From contig JANDJZ010000822.1 of assembly GCA_027943245.1 (NCBI GenBank), positions 1 to 20,566 on the forward strand: 20,566 nt of DNA, written 5' to 3'. The notes beneath the pieces were generated by a model. It was not told the DNA's origin, did no database searches, and worked only from the letters and a program-made list of their open reading frames with translations. The DNA comes from Acanthamoeba sp. SK_2022b (taxonomy: Eukaryota; Discosea; Longamoebia; Acanthamoebidae). Each line of letters begins with the position of its first letter. The first letter of the stretch is position 1. Position numbers and translations under genes: made by a program. Of this stretch, positions 7,264 through 14,336 are shown one piece after another.

Positions 7264-9195
7264 TCAGGCCTTCGCCGCGATGTCCTTGGCCACGAGTTCA
7301 ATGAACGCGTCGACCGACATCACTCCGAGGTCCTTGTTGCCTCGTGCGCGCACTGCCACTGCACCAGCGGCCTTCTCCTTGTCGCCTGCAACAAGGATGT
7401 AAGGCAGCTTTTGCAACGAATGCTCCCGTATTTTATACGTAATCTTTTCGTTGCGCAGATCTGTCGCCACCCTAAGGCCTTGATTCGGAAATGCTTTTTG
7501 CAGCTTTTGCGCGACTTCCCGCACATAGTCCGCCTGCGCGTCAGTGATATTGAGCACGGCCGCCTGCACAGGAGCCAGCCATGTCGGCATGGCACCGGCA
7601 TGCTGCTCGATGAGGATGCCGATGAAACGCTCAAGGCTACCGACGATGGCACGGTGCAGCATCACGGGGCGATGGCGATCGCCGTCTTCACCCACGTATT
7701 CCGCATCCAGGCGCTCGGGCATGGAGAAGTCGACCTGGATGGTGCCGCACTGCCACTGGCGACCGATGGCGTCCTTGAGCGTGTACTCGATCTTGGGACC
7801 GTAGAACGCGCCATCGCCGGGCGAGATCACGTACTCGCAGCCCGAAGCCTCCAGGCTGTTGATCAGCGCGGCCTCCGCCTTGTCCCAGCTTTCATCGGAG
7901 CCGATGCGCGCCTCGGGGCGCGTGGCGACCTTGTAGATGATGTCGCTGAAACCGAAGTCCGCGTAGACCTTTTGCAGCAGCGTGGTGAAGGCCAGCACTT
8001 CGGGCTGGATCTGGTCTTCGGTGCAGAAGACGTGGCCGTCATCCTGCGTGAAGCCGCGCACGCGCATGATGCCGTGCAGGCCGCCCGTGGGCTCGTTGCG
8101 GTGGCACTGGCCGAATTCGCCGTAGCGCAGCGGCAGGTCGCGGTAGCTCTTGATGCCCTGCTTGAAGATCAGGATGTGGCCGGGGCAGTTCATCGGCTTG
8201 AGCGCGTAGTCGCGCTTTTCCGACTCGGTCGTGAACATGTTCTCGCGGTACTTGTCCCAATGGCCGGTCTTCTCCCACAGGGTCTTGTCCAGGATCTGCG
8301 GACCCTTGACCTCCTGGTAGCCGTTGTCCCGGTACACGCGGCGCATGTACTGCTCGACCTCTTGCCACAAAGCCCAACCCTTCGGATGCCAGAACACGGT
8401 GCCTGGCGAATGCTCGTCGATGTGGAACAGATCCAGTTCACGGCCCAGCTTGCGGTGGTCGCGCTTTTCGGCCTCCTCCAGCATGTGCAGGTACTGCTGC
8501 AGGTCGTCCTTGGTAGCCCAGGCCGTGCCGTACACGCGCTGCAGCATCTCGTTGCGATGGTCACCGCGCCAGTAGGCGCCAGCCACCTTCATCAGCTTGA
8601 AGAACTTGAGCTTGCCGGTGCTCGGCACGTGGGGGCCGCGGCACAGATCCTCGAAACCGCCTTCGCGGTACAGGCTCACATCCTCGTTCGAGGGGATGCT
8701 GGCGATGATCTCGGCCTTGTAGTTCTCGCCCATGCCCTTGAAGTAGGCCACGGCCTCGTCGCGCGGCAGCACGCGGCGCACCACGGGCTCGTCCTTGGCA
8801 GCCAGCTCGGCCATGCGTTTTTCGATGGCGACCAGGTCCTCGGGCGTGAAAGGACGCTTGTACGAGAAGTCGTAGTAGAAGCCATTCTCGATGACGGGGC
8901 CGATGGTGACCTGGGCCTCAGGAAACAGATCCTTGACGGCGTAGGCCAGCAAGTGGGCCGTCGAATGACGGATCACGTCCAGGCCATCTGCATCCTTGGC
9001 CGTCACGATGGACAGGGGCATGTCCTTGTCGATCACAAAGCTGGTGTCCACCACCTTGGCGTCGTCGCCCGTGCCAACCTTGCCAGCCAGTGCAGCCTTG
9101 GCAAGGCCCGTGCCTATCGATGCAGCCACTTCGGCCACGGTGACCGGACCGGGATACTCGCGTTGCGAACCATCGGGAAGCGTAATGTGGATCAT
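7264..9195 (-). CDS. thrS: Threonine--tRNA ligase
   Basis: ThrRS charges tRNA-Thr and edits Ser-tRNA-Thr. The 643-residue protein starts at ATG 9195 ([20 protein letters not shown]), with TAGGA a few bases upstream; an in-frame start at 9231 is further up and unlikely. In order it has a TGS domain (1-61), an editing domain with HSTAH at 77-81 and LCRGPH around 184-189, and the class II core. The core has the zinc ligands Cys337 (PMNCPGH) and His388 (DDGHVF), motif 2 around [15 protein letters not shown], and motif 3 near [13 protein letters not shown]. The C-terminal anticodon-binding domain follows. It heads the thrS-infC-rpmI-rplT cluster. Upstream lies a Thr-codon leader peptide and a terminator, suggesting control by transcription attenuation. 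Confidence 0.98.
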   Translation of the reverse strand: MIHITLPDGSQREYPGPVTVAEVAASIGTGLAKAALAGKVGTGDDAKVVDTSFVIDKDMPLSIVTAKDADGLDVIRHSTAHLLAYAVKDLFPEAQVTIGPVIENGFYYDFSYKRPFTPEDLVAIEKRMAELAAKDEPVVRRVLPRDEAVAYFKGMGENYKAEIIASIPSNEDVSLYREGGFEDLCRGPHVPSTGKLKFFKLMKVAGAYWRGDHRNEMLQRVYGTAWATKDDLQQYLHMLEEAEKRDHRKLGRELDLFHIDEHSPGTVFWHPKGWALWQEVEQYMRRVYRDNGYQEVKGPQILDKTLWEKTGHWDKYRENMFTTESEKRDYALKPMNCPGHILIFKQGIKSYRDLPLRYGEFGQCHRNEPTGGLHGIMRVRGFTQDDGHVFCTEDQIQPEVLAFTTLLQKVYADFGFSDIIYKVATRPEARIGSDESWDKAEAALINSLEASGCEYVISPGDGAFYGPKIEYTLKDAIGRQWQCGTIQVDFSMPERLDAEYVGEDGDRHRPVMLHRAIVGSLERFIGILIEQHAGAMPTWLAPVQAAVLNITDAQADYVREVAQKLQKAFPNQGLRVATDLRNEKITYKIREHSLQKLPYILVAGDKEKAAGAVAVRARGNKDLGVMSVDAFIELVAKDIAAKA

Positions 9196-9242
9196 GGGAT
9201 TCCTAAAAATATTTCTCAGGGGGTGCGCCATCCCCCAAAAGC

Positions 9243-9271
9243 AAAAAAGCGCGGAGCCTGGTCCGCGCTTT
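9243..9271 (-). terminator. Intrinsic terminator in the thrS leader (attenuator)
   Basis: On the minus strand a 10-bp stem AAAGCGCGGA/TCCGCGCTTT (9262-9271 with 9246-9255, 6-nt loop) runs into TTTTTT. It stands before thrS with no full gene between it and the promoter region, so it acts on thrS itself. Its 5' arm can instead pair with 9298-9306, freeing the 3' arm. Confidence 0.85.
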
Positions 9272-9314
9272 GTTGGGGTCGAGTGAATCTCGTGCAGGCG
9301 CGAACCGCCAGCCG

Positions 9315-9362
9315 CTAGCGGCCGGTGTACATCTCCGATGTAGTTCGCGGTGTCATAACCAT
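9315..9362 (-). CDS. Putative thrS leader peptide (15 residues, four Thr)
   Basis: The short frame [15 protein letters not shown], ending in TAG, contains Thr at positions 4, 7, 8 and 13 (codons ACA, ACT, ACA, ACC). GAGAAAGG lies a few bases upstream of the ATG at 9362 as a ribosome binding site. It precedes an intrinsic terminator and thrS on the same strand. The peptide itself probably has no function; its translation would sense charged tRNA-Thr. Chance enrichment of Thr codons is possible but unlikely given the matching RNA pairings. Confidence 0.7.
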   Translation of the reverse strand: MVMTPRTTSEMYTGR

Positions 9363-9418
9363 GATGCCTTTCTCGCCCTTGTCAGTTGAAAACTCCTGGC
9401 ATTTTAACCCCAGCAAAG

Positions 9419-9453
9419 AAAAAGCGCCCGAAGCACAAGGCCCCGGACGCTTT
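9419..9453 (-). terminator. Terminator after aceA
   Basis: On the minus strand a 14-bp stem with three G-U pairs (9440-9453 with 9421-9434, 5-nt loop) is followed by TTTTTCTTT. It separates aceA from the thrS leader. A TAAAAT sequence about 40 bp downstream (near 9402-9407) could be the -10 box of the thrS promoter, though no clear -35 is seen. Confidence 0.8.
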
Positions 9454-9496
9454 CTCACCCCTATCTACCTGAAGTTGCACTCACCGAAGCCGCGCT

Positions 9497-10828
9497 TCAG
9501 TGGAATTGCTCCTCTTCCGTGGAGCCGGTCAGCGCCTTCACGCTGGACGAGCCGCCCTGGATCACCGTGGTCACGTCGTCGAAGTAGCCTGCACCCACTT
9601 CCTGCTGGTGCGACACGAAGGTGTAGCCTTGCTCGCGGGCTGCGAATTCAGGCTCCTGCACCATGTTCACGTAGTGCTTCATGCCTTCGCCGTTGGCGTA
9701 GGCGTGGGCAAACTTGAAGGTGTTGAACCAGTTGATGTGAATGCCGGCCAGCGTGATGAATTGGAACTTGTAGCCCAACGCAGACAGCTCTTCCTGGAAG
9801 GAGGCAATCTGGCTGTCGTTGAGGTTCTTCTTCCAGTTGAACGAGGGCGAGCAGTTGTAGCTCAGCAGCTTGCCTGGGCAGGCACCATGCACGGCCTGGG
9901 CGAACTCGCGGGCAAAGCCGATGTCAGGCACGCCGGTTTCGCACCACACCAGGTCTGCATAGGGTGCGTAGGCCACGCCGCGGCTGATGGATTGCTCCAT
10001 GCCGTTCCTGACCCGATAGAAGCCTTCCTGCGTGCGCTCGCCGGTCAGGAACGGCTTGTCGTTGGCGTCATGGTCGGAGGTGATCAGGTTGGCGGCTTCA
10101 GCATCGGTACGGGCCAGCACGATGGTGGGCACACCCATCACGTCGGCGGCAAAGCGCGCGGAGATCAGCTTTTCGACGGCTTCCTGGGTAGGCACCAGCA
10201 CCTTGCCACCCATGTGGCCGCACTTCTTCACGGCGGCCAACTGGTCCTCGAAGTGCACGCCTGCCGCGCCAGCGGCAATCATGTTCTTCATCAGCTCGAA
10301 GGCGTTGAGCACGCCGCCGAAGCCGGCTTCGGCATCCGCCACGATAGGCAGGAAGTAGTCGATGAATTCCTTGTCGCCGGGGTTGATGCCACGGCTCCAC
10401 TGGATTTCGTCGGCGCGCTTGAAGGTGTTGTTGATGCGGCGCACCATGGTGGGCACCGAGTCATAGGCGTACAGCGACTGGTCGGGGTACATGGTTTCGC
10501 TGGTGTTGCCGTCGGCAGCCACCTGCCAGCCCGACAGGTACACCGCTTCCAGGCCGGCCTTGGCCTGCTGCATGGCCTGGCCCGCAGAGATGGCGCCAAA
10601 GGCATTCACGTAGCCTTTCTTGGCACCGCCGTTGATCCTGTCCCAGAGCAGTTCCGCGCCGCGCTGGGCCAGAGTGTATTCAGGCTGCAGGCTGCCGCGA
10701 AGACGCACCACGTCAGCGGCGCTGTAGCCACGCTTGACACCCTTCCAACGGGGGTTCTGCGCCCAGTCTTTCTCAAGGGCGGAAATCTGTTGTTCGCGGC
10801 TCAGTTGCTGGGTCAGGGATTGGGGCAT
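9497..10828 (-). CDS. aceA: Isocitrate lyase
   Basis: Isocitrate lyase splits isocitrate into succinate and glyoxylate, the first step of the glyoxylate shunt used for growth on acetate and fatty acids. The 443-residue cytoplasmic enzyme carries the family signature KKCGHMGGK at about 201-209 with catalytic Cys203, metal-site residues in the [14 protein letters not shown] segment ([10 protein letters not shown] near 164-173), and [10 protein letters not shown] later in the chain. The ATG at 10828 ([16 protein letters not shown]) is chosen for the AGGAGA about 7 nt upstream; the frame is open further up but lacks support. It appears to be transcribed alone: a terminator follows it and a long AT-rich promoter region with twin palindromes precedes it. 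Confidence 0.98.
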   Translation of the reverse strand: MPQSLTQQLSREQQISALEKDWAQNPRWKGVKRGYSAADVVRLRGSLQPEYTLAQRGAELLWDRINGGAKKGYVNAFGAISAGQAMQQAKAGLEAVYLSGWQVAADGNTSETMYPDQSLYAYDSVPTMVRRINNTFKRADEIQWSRGINPGDKEFIDYFLPIVADAEAGFGGVLNAFELMKNMIAAGAAGVHFEDQLAAVKKCGHMGGKVLVPTQEAVEKLISARFAADVMGVPTIVLARTDAEAANLITSDHDANDKPFLTGERTQEGFYRVRNGMEQSISRGVAYAPYADLVWCETGVPDIGFAREFAQAVHGACPGKLLSYNCSPSFNWKKNLNDSQIASFQEELSALGYKFQFITLAGIHINWFNTFKFAHAYANGEGMKHYVNMVQEPEFAAREQGYTFVSHQQEVGAGYFDDVTTVIQGGSSSVKALTGSTEEEQFH

Positions 10829-10893
10829 GTTGCTCTCCTGGGAGGTTGTTGAAACAAGCGGCTTTCTTGCGTCGGCCTTGGGATCAAATTTAA

Positions 10894-10907
10894 GTCTTAT
10901 AGAAGAC
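10894..10907. promoter_or_regulatory. Palindromic operator-like site 1 upstream of aceA
   Basis: GTCTTATAGAAGAC is a 5-bp inverted repeat (GTCTT/AAGAC) around four bases. It lies 66 bp from the aceA start and 30 bp, about three helical turns, from a near-identical second site. The look is that of a dimeric regulator such as a GntR-type protein; the identity of the regulator is not known. Confidence 0.6.
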
Positions 10908-10923
10908 CCGATCAACATCTTGT

Positions 10924-10937
10924 GTCTTATACAAGAC
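10924..10937. promoter_or_regulatory. Palindromic operator-like site 2 upstream of aceA
   Basis: GTCTTATACAAGAC differs from site 1 at one position and is again symmetric. The equal spacing on one face of the helix suggests co-operative binding at the aceA promoter. Which bases form the promoter is unclear. Confidence 0.6.
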
Positions 10938-10969
10938 TAAATTTTTCTTCATAAAAATCAACAGCTTAT

Positions 10970-11080
10970 TTTCATATTTTTCAATATGAAATTGCATTTC
11001 TCGTATTGAGAAAAAATGGCGCAACGCAGCAATCCAATTTTTCACAATGCAAAAAGAAGATTCCATGCAGTGAAAAATTG
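10970..11080. promoter_or_regulatory. AT-rich region with nested inverted repeats between aceA and the EamA gene
   Basis: Unlike the GC-rich surroundings this stretch is AT-rich and holds no convincing gene. It contains TTTCATATT/AATATGAAA (10970-10978 with 10983-10991), TTTCTC/GAGAAA (about 10998-11014) and CAATTTTTCAC/GTGAAAAATTG (11035-11045 with 11070-11080). These are candidates for regulator sites or for promoter DNA serving aceA and perhaps the + strand gene. Confidence 0.45.
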
Positions 11081-11190
11081 CCACAGCATGGCAAGCATTC
11101 GCGACACAGGTATGTCACGGGTGCCTGCCGTGCTCGCAGGTACCATCGCGCGTTCAGGCAGCGCCACCGCCGCCCCAAACTCCACAAGCC

Positions 11191-12141
11191 GTGAACACCT
11201 CCCATCGCAGATCTGCCTATGCCTGCCTGGCGCTGAGCATGTCCCTGGTCGGCAGCTATGTCGCCCTATCCAAGCCCTTGGCCGCCATTTTTCCGGTGCT
11301 GTTGCTGGCCTGGCTGCGCTTTGGCATAGGAGCCATCGCCATGCTGCGATGGCTGCGCAAGCCGGCTGACGAGGCTCCCTTGCCGCGCCGCACACAAGGA
11401 CTGCTGTTCCTGGAGTCGCTGTTCGGCAACTTCCTCTTCACCATCTGCATGGTTACCGGCGTCAGCCTGACCAGCGCCGTCACGGCAGGCGTGACCATGG
11501 CCGCCATTCCGGCCGCCGTGGCCTTGATGAGCTGGCTGTTCCTGCGCGAGCGCGTGGCCGCGCGCACCTGGCTGGCCATTGCACTGGCTGTGACCGGCAT
11601 AGGCTTGTATGCACTGTCGCGCCCCGACGCGGGCACCGCGGCAGCCTCTTCGACCTCGTCGCAGGCATGGCTGGGGCAGATGCTGCTCGTCGGCGCCGTG
11701 CTTTGCGAGGCGTTTTACGCCGTGATCGGCAAGCGCCTGACCACATCCCTGGGGCCCAAACGCATCACATCCATCGTCAACCTCTGGGGATTTGCGCTGT
11801 CAACTCCCTTCGGGCTGTATCTGGCCTGGCACTTCGACTTCGGCAGCGTGCAATGGAGCATCTGGGGACTGCTGCTGTTCTACGCCCTGGCTGCCTGCGT
11901 GTGGACCGTATGGCTGTGGATGACGGGCCTGCGCAGCGTGCCAGCCTCGCAGGCGGGCACTTTCACGGTTTTGCTGCCGATCAGCGCCGCCTTGGTCGGC
12001 ATGTGCGTGCTGGGCGAACGGGTCACATCCATGCAGGCGCTGGCCTTCGCGATCGCCCTGCTGGGCATTTTTGTGGCTACCTGGCCTGCCCGAAAACTCT
12101 CTTCGGAACCTTCTTCCACAAGCGAGGCCCGCCTCCTCTGA
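11191..12141 (+). CDS. EamA/DMT-family membrane transporter
   Basis: The 316-residue protein is very hydrophobic and shows about ten membrane segments arranged as two EamA repeats. The first repeat covers about 5-145, with LLAWLRFGIGAIAMLRWL and the SAVTAGVTMAAIPAAVALMS stretch ending LFLRERV. The second covers about 160-300, with SVPASQAGTFTVLLPISAAL and VLGERVT. This is the drug/metabolite transporter pattern; members export or import amino acids, metabolites or drugs, and the substrate cannot be told here. The start is the GTG at 11191 (NTSHRRSAYACLALSMSLVG); no strong ribosome binding site is visible, so a downstream Met could be the start. The gene is divergent from aceA across the AT-rich region. 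Confidence 0.88.
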   Translation: MNTSHRRSAYACLALSMSLVGSYVALSKPLAAIFPVLLLAWLRFGIGAIAMLRWLRKPADEAPLPRRTQGLLFLESLFGNFLFTICMVTGVSLTSAVTAGVTMAAIPAAVALMSWLFLRERVAARTWLAIALAVTGIGLYALSRPDAGTAAASSTSSQAWLGQMLLVGAVLCEAFYAVIGKRLTTSLGPKRITSIVNLWGFALSTPFGLYLAWHFDFGSVQWSIWGLLLFYALAACVWTVWLWMTGLRSVPASQAGTFTVLLPISAALVGMCVLGERVTSMQALAFAIALLGIFVATWPARKLSSEPSSTSEARLL

Positions 12142-12357
12142 GAGCGCTGACTCCGACGGCCCTCCAGCCATGGCGGCCCCCGAAAGGGAGCAGGAATGCA
12201 AAAACTCTTCAAAAAACAGCGCCACAGCAACAAATCGAGGCAAAAATTTGACGGGTGAGCTTGGAAGACCGTTTTTTTCCCATTAGCATCAGCCTGCCAG
12301 TGGATAGCGACGGTTTTTCGCTGGTAAAGAATCCACTCCATACTAGGAACAAGCAAC
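12142..12357 (+). other. Intergenic region between the EamA gene and the SWIB gene
   Basis: These 216 bp show no convincing gene. The proximal part is GC-rich and the distal part more AT-rich. The last bases hold the ribosome binding site of the SWIB gene (AGGAAC). A promoter for that gene is likely here, but no clear -35/-10 pair stands out. Confidence 0.5.
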
Positions 12358-12657
12358 ATGGCAACTGCAAAGAAGGCAACGGCTGCTCCGGCAGCTCCCG
12401 CAAAGAAGCGCACTCCCAACGCCGCCTTCATGAAACCCCTCACCCCCAGCCCCGCTCTGGCTGCCGTGGTGGGTTCCACCCCCCTGCCCCGCACCGAGAT
12501 CATCAGCAAGCTGTGGGTCTACATCAAGGCCAACAAGCTGCAAGACGCTGCCAACAAGCGCATGATCAACGCTGATGCCAAGCTCAAGGAAGTGTTCGGC
12601 AAGCCCCAAGTCTCGATGTTCGAGATGGCTGGCCTGATCGGCAAGCACGTCAAGTAA
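12358..12657 (+). CDS. Small SWIB/MDM2-domain protein
   Basis: The 99-residue protein has a lysine-, alanine- and proline-rich tail (MATAKKATAAPAAPAKKRTP) resembling histone-H1-like tails. A SWIB/MDM2 domain follows at about 24-99, recognisable by LPRTEIISKLWVYIKANKLQ, then MINADAKLKEVFG and SMFEMAGLIGKHVK. SWIB domains were first known from eukaryotic chromatin remodelling proteins; short bacterial forms occur in chlamydiae and are common in Burkholderiales. A DNA- or nucleoid-related role is plausible but unproven. AGGAAC lies 8 nt before the ATG. A strong terminator directly follows, so it is probably a single-gene transcript. Confidence 0.93.
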   Translation: MATAKKATAAPAAPAKKRTPNAAFMKPLTPSPALAAVVGSTPLPRTEIISKLWVYIKANKLQDAANKRMINADAKLKEVFGKPQVSMFEMAGLIGKHVK

Positions 12658-12680
12658 TCCCCGGGCCTGCCCCACGGATG

Positions 12681-12712
12681 AAAGCCGGCCCATGGGCCGG
12701 CTTTTCTTTTTT
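12681..12712 (+). terminator. Terminator after the SWIB gene
   Basis: A perfect palindromic stem, AAAGCCGGCCC facing GGGCCGGCTTT (12681-12704), is followed by TTTTCTTTTTT. It begins 24 bp after the SWIB stop codon. Confidence 0.92.
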
Positions 12713-12758
12713 CCGGATGTCTGCCACCGGCGATGCGCCATCGCCCCCCTCCAATGCC

Positions 12759-13856
12759 ATGAGCCAAGTGCCCGCACTGCAAGCCGTTCCCGACGGCATC
12801 ATCAATCTGGCCGACCACGAGATCCAGGCGCGGCAGCGGTTGGACGACAACGCCTGGGCCTACTTCTCGGGCGGCGCGGCCGATGAGCACAGCCTTGCCG
12901 CCAACCGCAGCGCCTGGGATGCGCTCACGTTGTGGCCACGCGTACTCAGGCCTCTTGCAGGGGGAAACACACGGCTGCAACTGCTGGGGCGAGAGCTGGC
13001 CTGCCCCCTGCTGGTCGCCCCCATGGCCTTCCAGCAAATGGCGCATGCCGACGCAGAGCTTGCAACAGCCTATGCGGCTGCGGCGCTGGGCGCGGGCATG
13101 GTGCTCAGCACCCAGGCCAGCCTGCCGCTGGAGACTGTGGCGAAGGCCGCACAGCTCACGCCGACCCGCGGGCCGCTATGGTTCCAGCTGTACCTGCAGC
13201 ACGACCGGGGCTTTACCAGGCAATTGATCGAACGGGCCGAGGCGGCAGGCTACGAAGCACTGGTGCTGACGGTGGACGCCCCCGCCAGCGGCGTAAGGGA
13301 CCGTGAACGCCGCGCGCGCTTTAGCCTTCCCGCCGGCATTTCTGCCGTCAATCTGCAGGGCCTGGTTCCATCTCCGGCCGTCCGGCTCGCACCGGACCAG
13401 AGCGCACTGTTCGACGGCCTGCTGCAGCATGCGCCCACCTGGGATGACGTTGCCTGGCTGCAGCAGCAGACGCGCCTGCCAGTGCTGCTCAAGGGGGTGC
13501 TGCATCCGGCTGACGCTTCTTTTCTTCTGATCTTCTAACGTCGTCTGTCTTGCTCTCCCGTGGCAACGGCCACCGCACTGCCGCGCGTCACCAAGGCCTT
13601 GCGCAACTCGGGCCATGCGCTCCCTGTGCTCGCCGACGGCGGCATACGGCGAGGCACCGATGTGCTCAAGGCCATCGCTCTCGGTGCAACGGCTGTGCTG
13701 ATAGGCCGCCCGATAATCTGGGGTCTGGCCAATGCAGGTGCCGCTGGCGTGGCCCACGTACTGAGGCTGCTGCGCGACGAACTGGAGGTCGCCATGGCCC
13801 TGACAGGCTGTGCAACCCTCGCGCAGGCCACTGTGGAACTGCTGGATACCGAGTAA
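12759..13856 (+). pseudogene. FMN-dependent alpha-hydroxy-acid dehydrogenase, broken across its active site
   Basis: The two parts belong to the LldD/glycolate-oxidase family, which oxidises L-2-hydroxy acids to 2-oxo acids with FMN. The first part has WAYFSGGAADE (active-site Tyr), LLVAPMAFQQMAHADAE, LWFQLYLQHD, LTVDAP and VLLKGVLHPADA (FMN-site Lys). The second part has [20 protein letters not shown] and [11 protein letters not shown]. Between them (about 13517-13558) relatives carry roughly 23 residues with the SNHGGR catalytic motif. Here 14 unrelated codons occur instead, including TAA at 13536-13538. Both parts remain in the same frame. The protein as written stops before the catalytic His and is surely inactive. 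The start is uncertain: ATG 12759 is chosen, 12717 is possible, and 12678 lies in the preceding terminator. None has a clear ribosome binding site. Confidence 0.88.
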
Positions 13857-13892
13857 AGCGCAAGGCCATACAGCCCTACAGACAACCAAGAA

Positions 13893-13922
13893 TTGCAAAT
13901 GCGATGAATTCTCATTTATAAT
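13893..13922 (+). promoter_or_regulatory. Promoter of the bfd-tonB-exbBD genes
   Basis: TTGCAA (13893-13898) and a perfect TATAAT (13917-13922) are 18 bp apart, in AT-rich DNA 40 bp before bfd. The spacing and match are good for a housekeeping sigma factor. A Fur-box-like site covers the same bases. Confidence 0.75.
13897..13917. promoter_or_regulatory. Fur-box-like site over the bfd-tonB promoter
   Basis: Read on the minus strand the 21 bases are AAATGAGAAT-T-CATCGCATTT. The left half matches the usual AAATGAGAAT arm exactly and the right half matches ATTCTCATTT at 7 of 10 positions. It occupies the -35 to -10 gap, where Fe-Fur would block RNA polymerase. Confidence 0.7.
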
Positions 13923-13962
13923 TTTTCATCTCATCAATAGCCAGCCATTACTGCCTGTAGCC

Positions 13963-14235
13963 ATGATCGTCTGTGTATGTCGCCGGGTTTCCGACCGTGA
14001 GATCGCACGCCACGCTCACGCTGGCATGAGCTTTGACGAAATCCAATTCGAATTGGGTATCGCCATGCAGTGCGGCCGGTGCGAGAGTTGTGCCCGGGAT
14101 GTGGTGGCGCAATGCTGCGCAACCCAGCCCGTGGCGGCCATACACAACGAGATCGCGGCCCAGACCGTCCAGCTTGCCAACAATATCCTGGAGAGCAAAG
14201 CATGGTCCTCCTCTCAGCACTTGTCGGCAGCCTGA
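13963..14235 (+). CDS. bfd: Bacterioferritin-associated ferredoxin-like (2Fe-2S) protein
   Basis: Bfd passes electrons to bacterioferritin so that stored ferric iron is released when iron is scarce. The 90-residue product starts MIVCVCRRVSDREIARHAHA and has the four-Cys pattern of the BFD-like domain: Cys4 and Cys6, then Cys37 and Cys40 (QCGRCESC). It continues with a helical C-terminal part longer than in E. coli (64 residues). A further Cys43 is present. The ATG at 13963 lies 40 bp after a Fur-controlled-looking promoter; no strong ribosome binding site is visible. Its position at the head of tonB-exbB-exbD fits an iron-starvation operon. The exact partner is inferred from the family. Confidence 0.9.
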   Translation: MIVCVCRRVSDREIARHAHAGMSFDEIQFELGIAMQCGRCESCARDVVAQCCATQPVAAIHNEIAAQTVQLANNILESKAWSSSQHLSAA

Positions 14236-14276
14236 TCCTCGTCGTTACATGCACCTGGTGGATCCTGCGCAGCTGA
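14202..14276 (+). CDS. Possible 24-residue single-span membrane peptide
   Basis: A short frame, beginning MVLLSALVGSLILVVTC and ending in a WW pair and a short basic tail (LRS), could form one membrane helix. It overlaps the last 34 bases of bfd in another frame. GGAG lies about 9 nt upstream of its ATG, a better ribosome binding site than bfd or tonB has. It sits between bfd and tonB, in the same direction. I do not recognise a family; a function in iron uptake would be only a guess. It may also be a chance frame. Confidence 0.45.
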   Translation: MVLLSALVGSLILVVTCTWWILRS

Positions 14277-14336
14277 TACTCCGTCTTCCGAGCGACAGCA
14301 CCCGGCACCTATCCGCTGTCAGCTCCTTCTGTCTCT

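Larger units (their letters stand above)
9243..9362 (-). promoter_or_regulatory. Threonine-responsive attenuator leader of thrS
   Basis: Four ordered segments are visible on the minus strand. Segment 1, CCGCGAAC (9350-9343), covers leader codons 5-7. Segment 2, GGTTCGCGC (9306-9298), starts 8 nt after the leader stop. Segment 3, GCGCGGACC (9268-9260), is the 5' arm of the terminator, and segment 4 is its 3' arm. Segment 1 can pair with 2 over 7 bp, 2 with 3 over 9 bp including one G-U, and 3 with 4 as the terminator. A ribosome stalled at Thr codons 7-8 would cover segment 1 and favour 2:3, letting transcription reach thrS. A ribosome at the stop would hinder segment 2 and favour termination. 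The mechanism is inferred by analogy with amino-acid operon attenuators. Confidence 0.75.

Noticed and set aside
7219..9318. A 699-codon open frame on the + strand opposite thrS
   Set aside because: Antisense of thrS with low-complexity composition and no family resemblance.
9280..9350. A tRNA-like or tRNA-mimic operator in the thrS leader
   Set aside because: No T-loop consensus or cloverleaf could be formed. The pairings seen fit an attenuator better.
9500..10852. A 450-codon + strand frame opposite aceA
   Set aside because: Antisense shadow; aceA on the minus strand has its full catalytic signature.
10890..11084. A 64-codon minus-strand frame in the AT-rich aceA upstream region
   Set aside because: No ribosome binding site or recognisable domain, and it covers the palindromes and inverted repeats expected of regulatory DNA.
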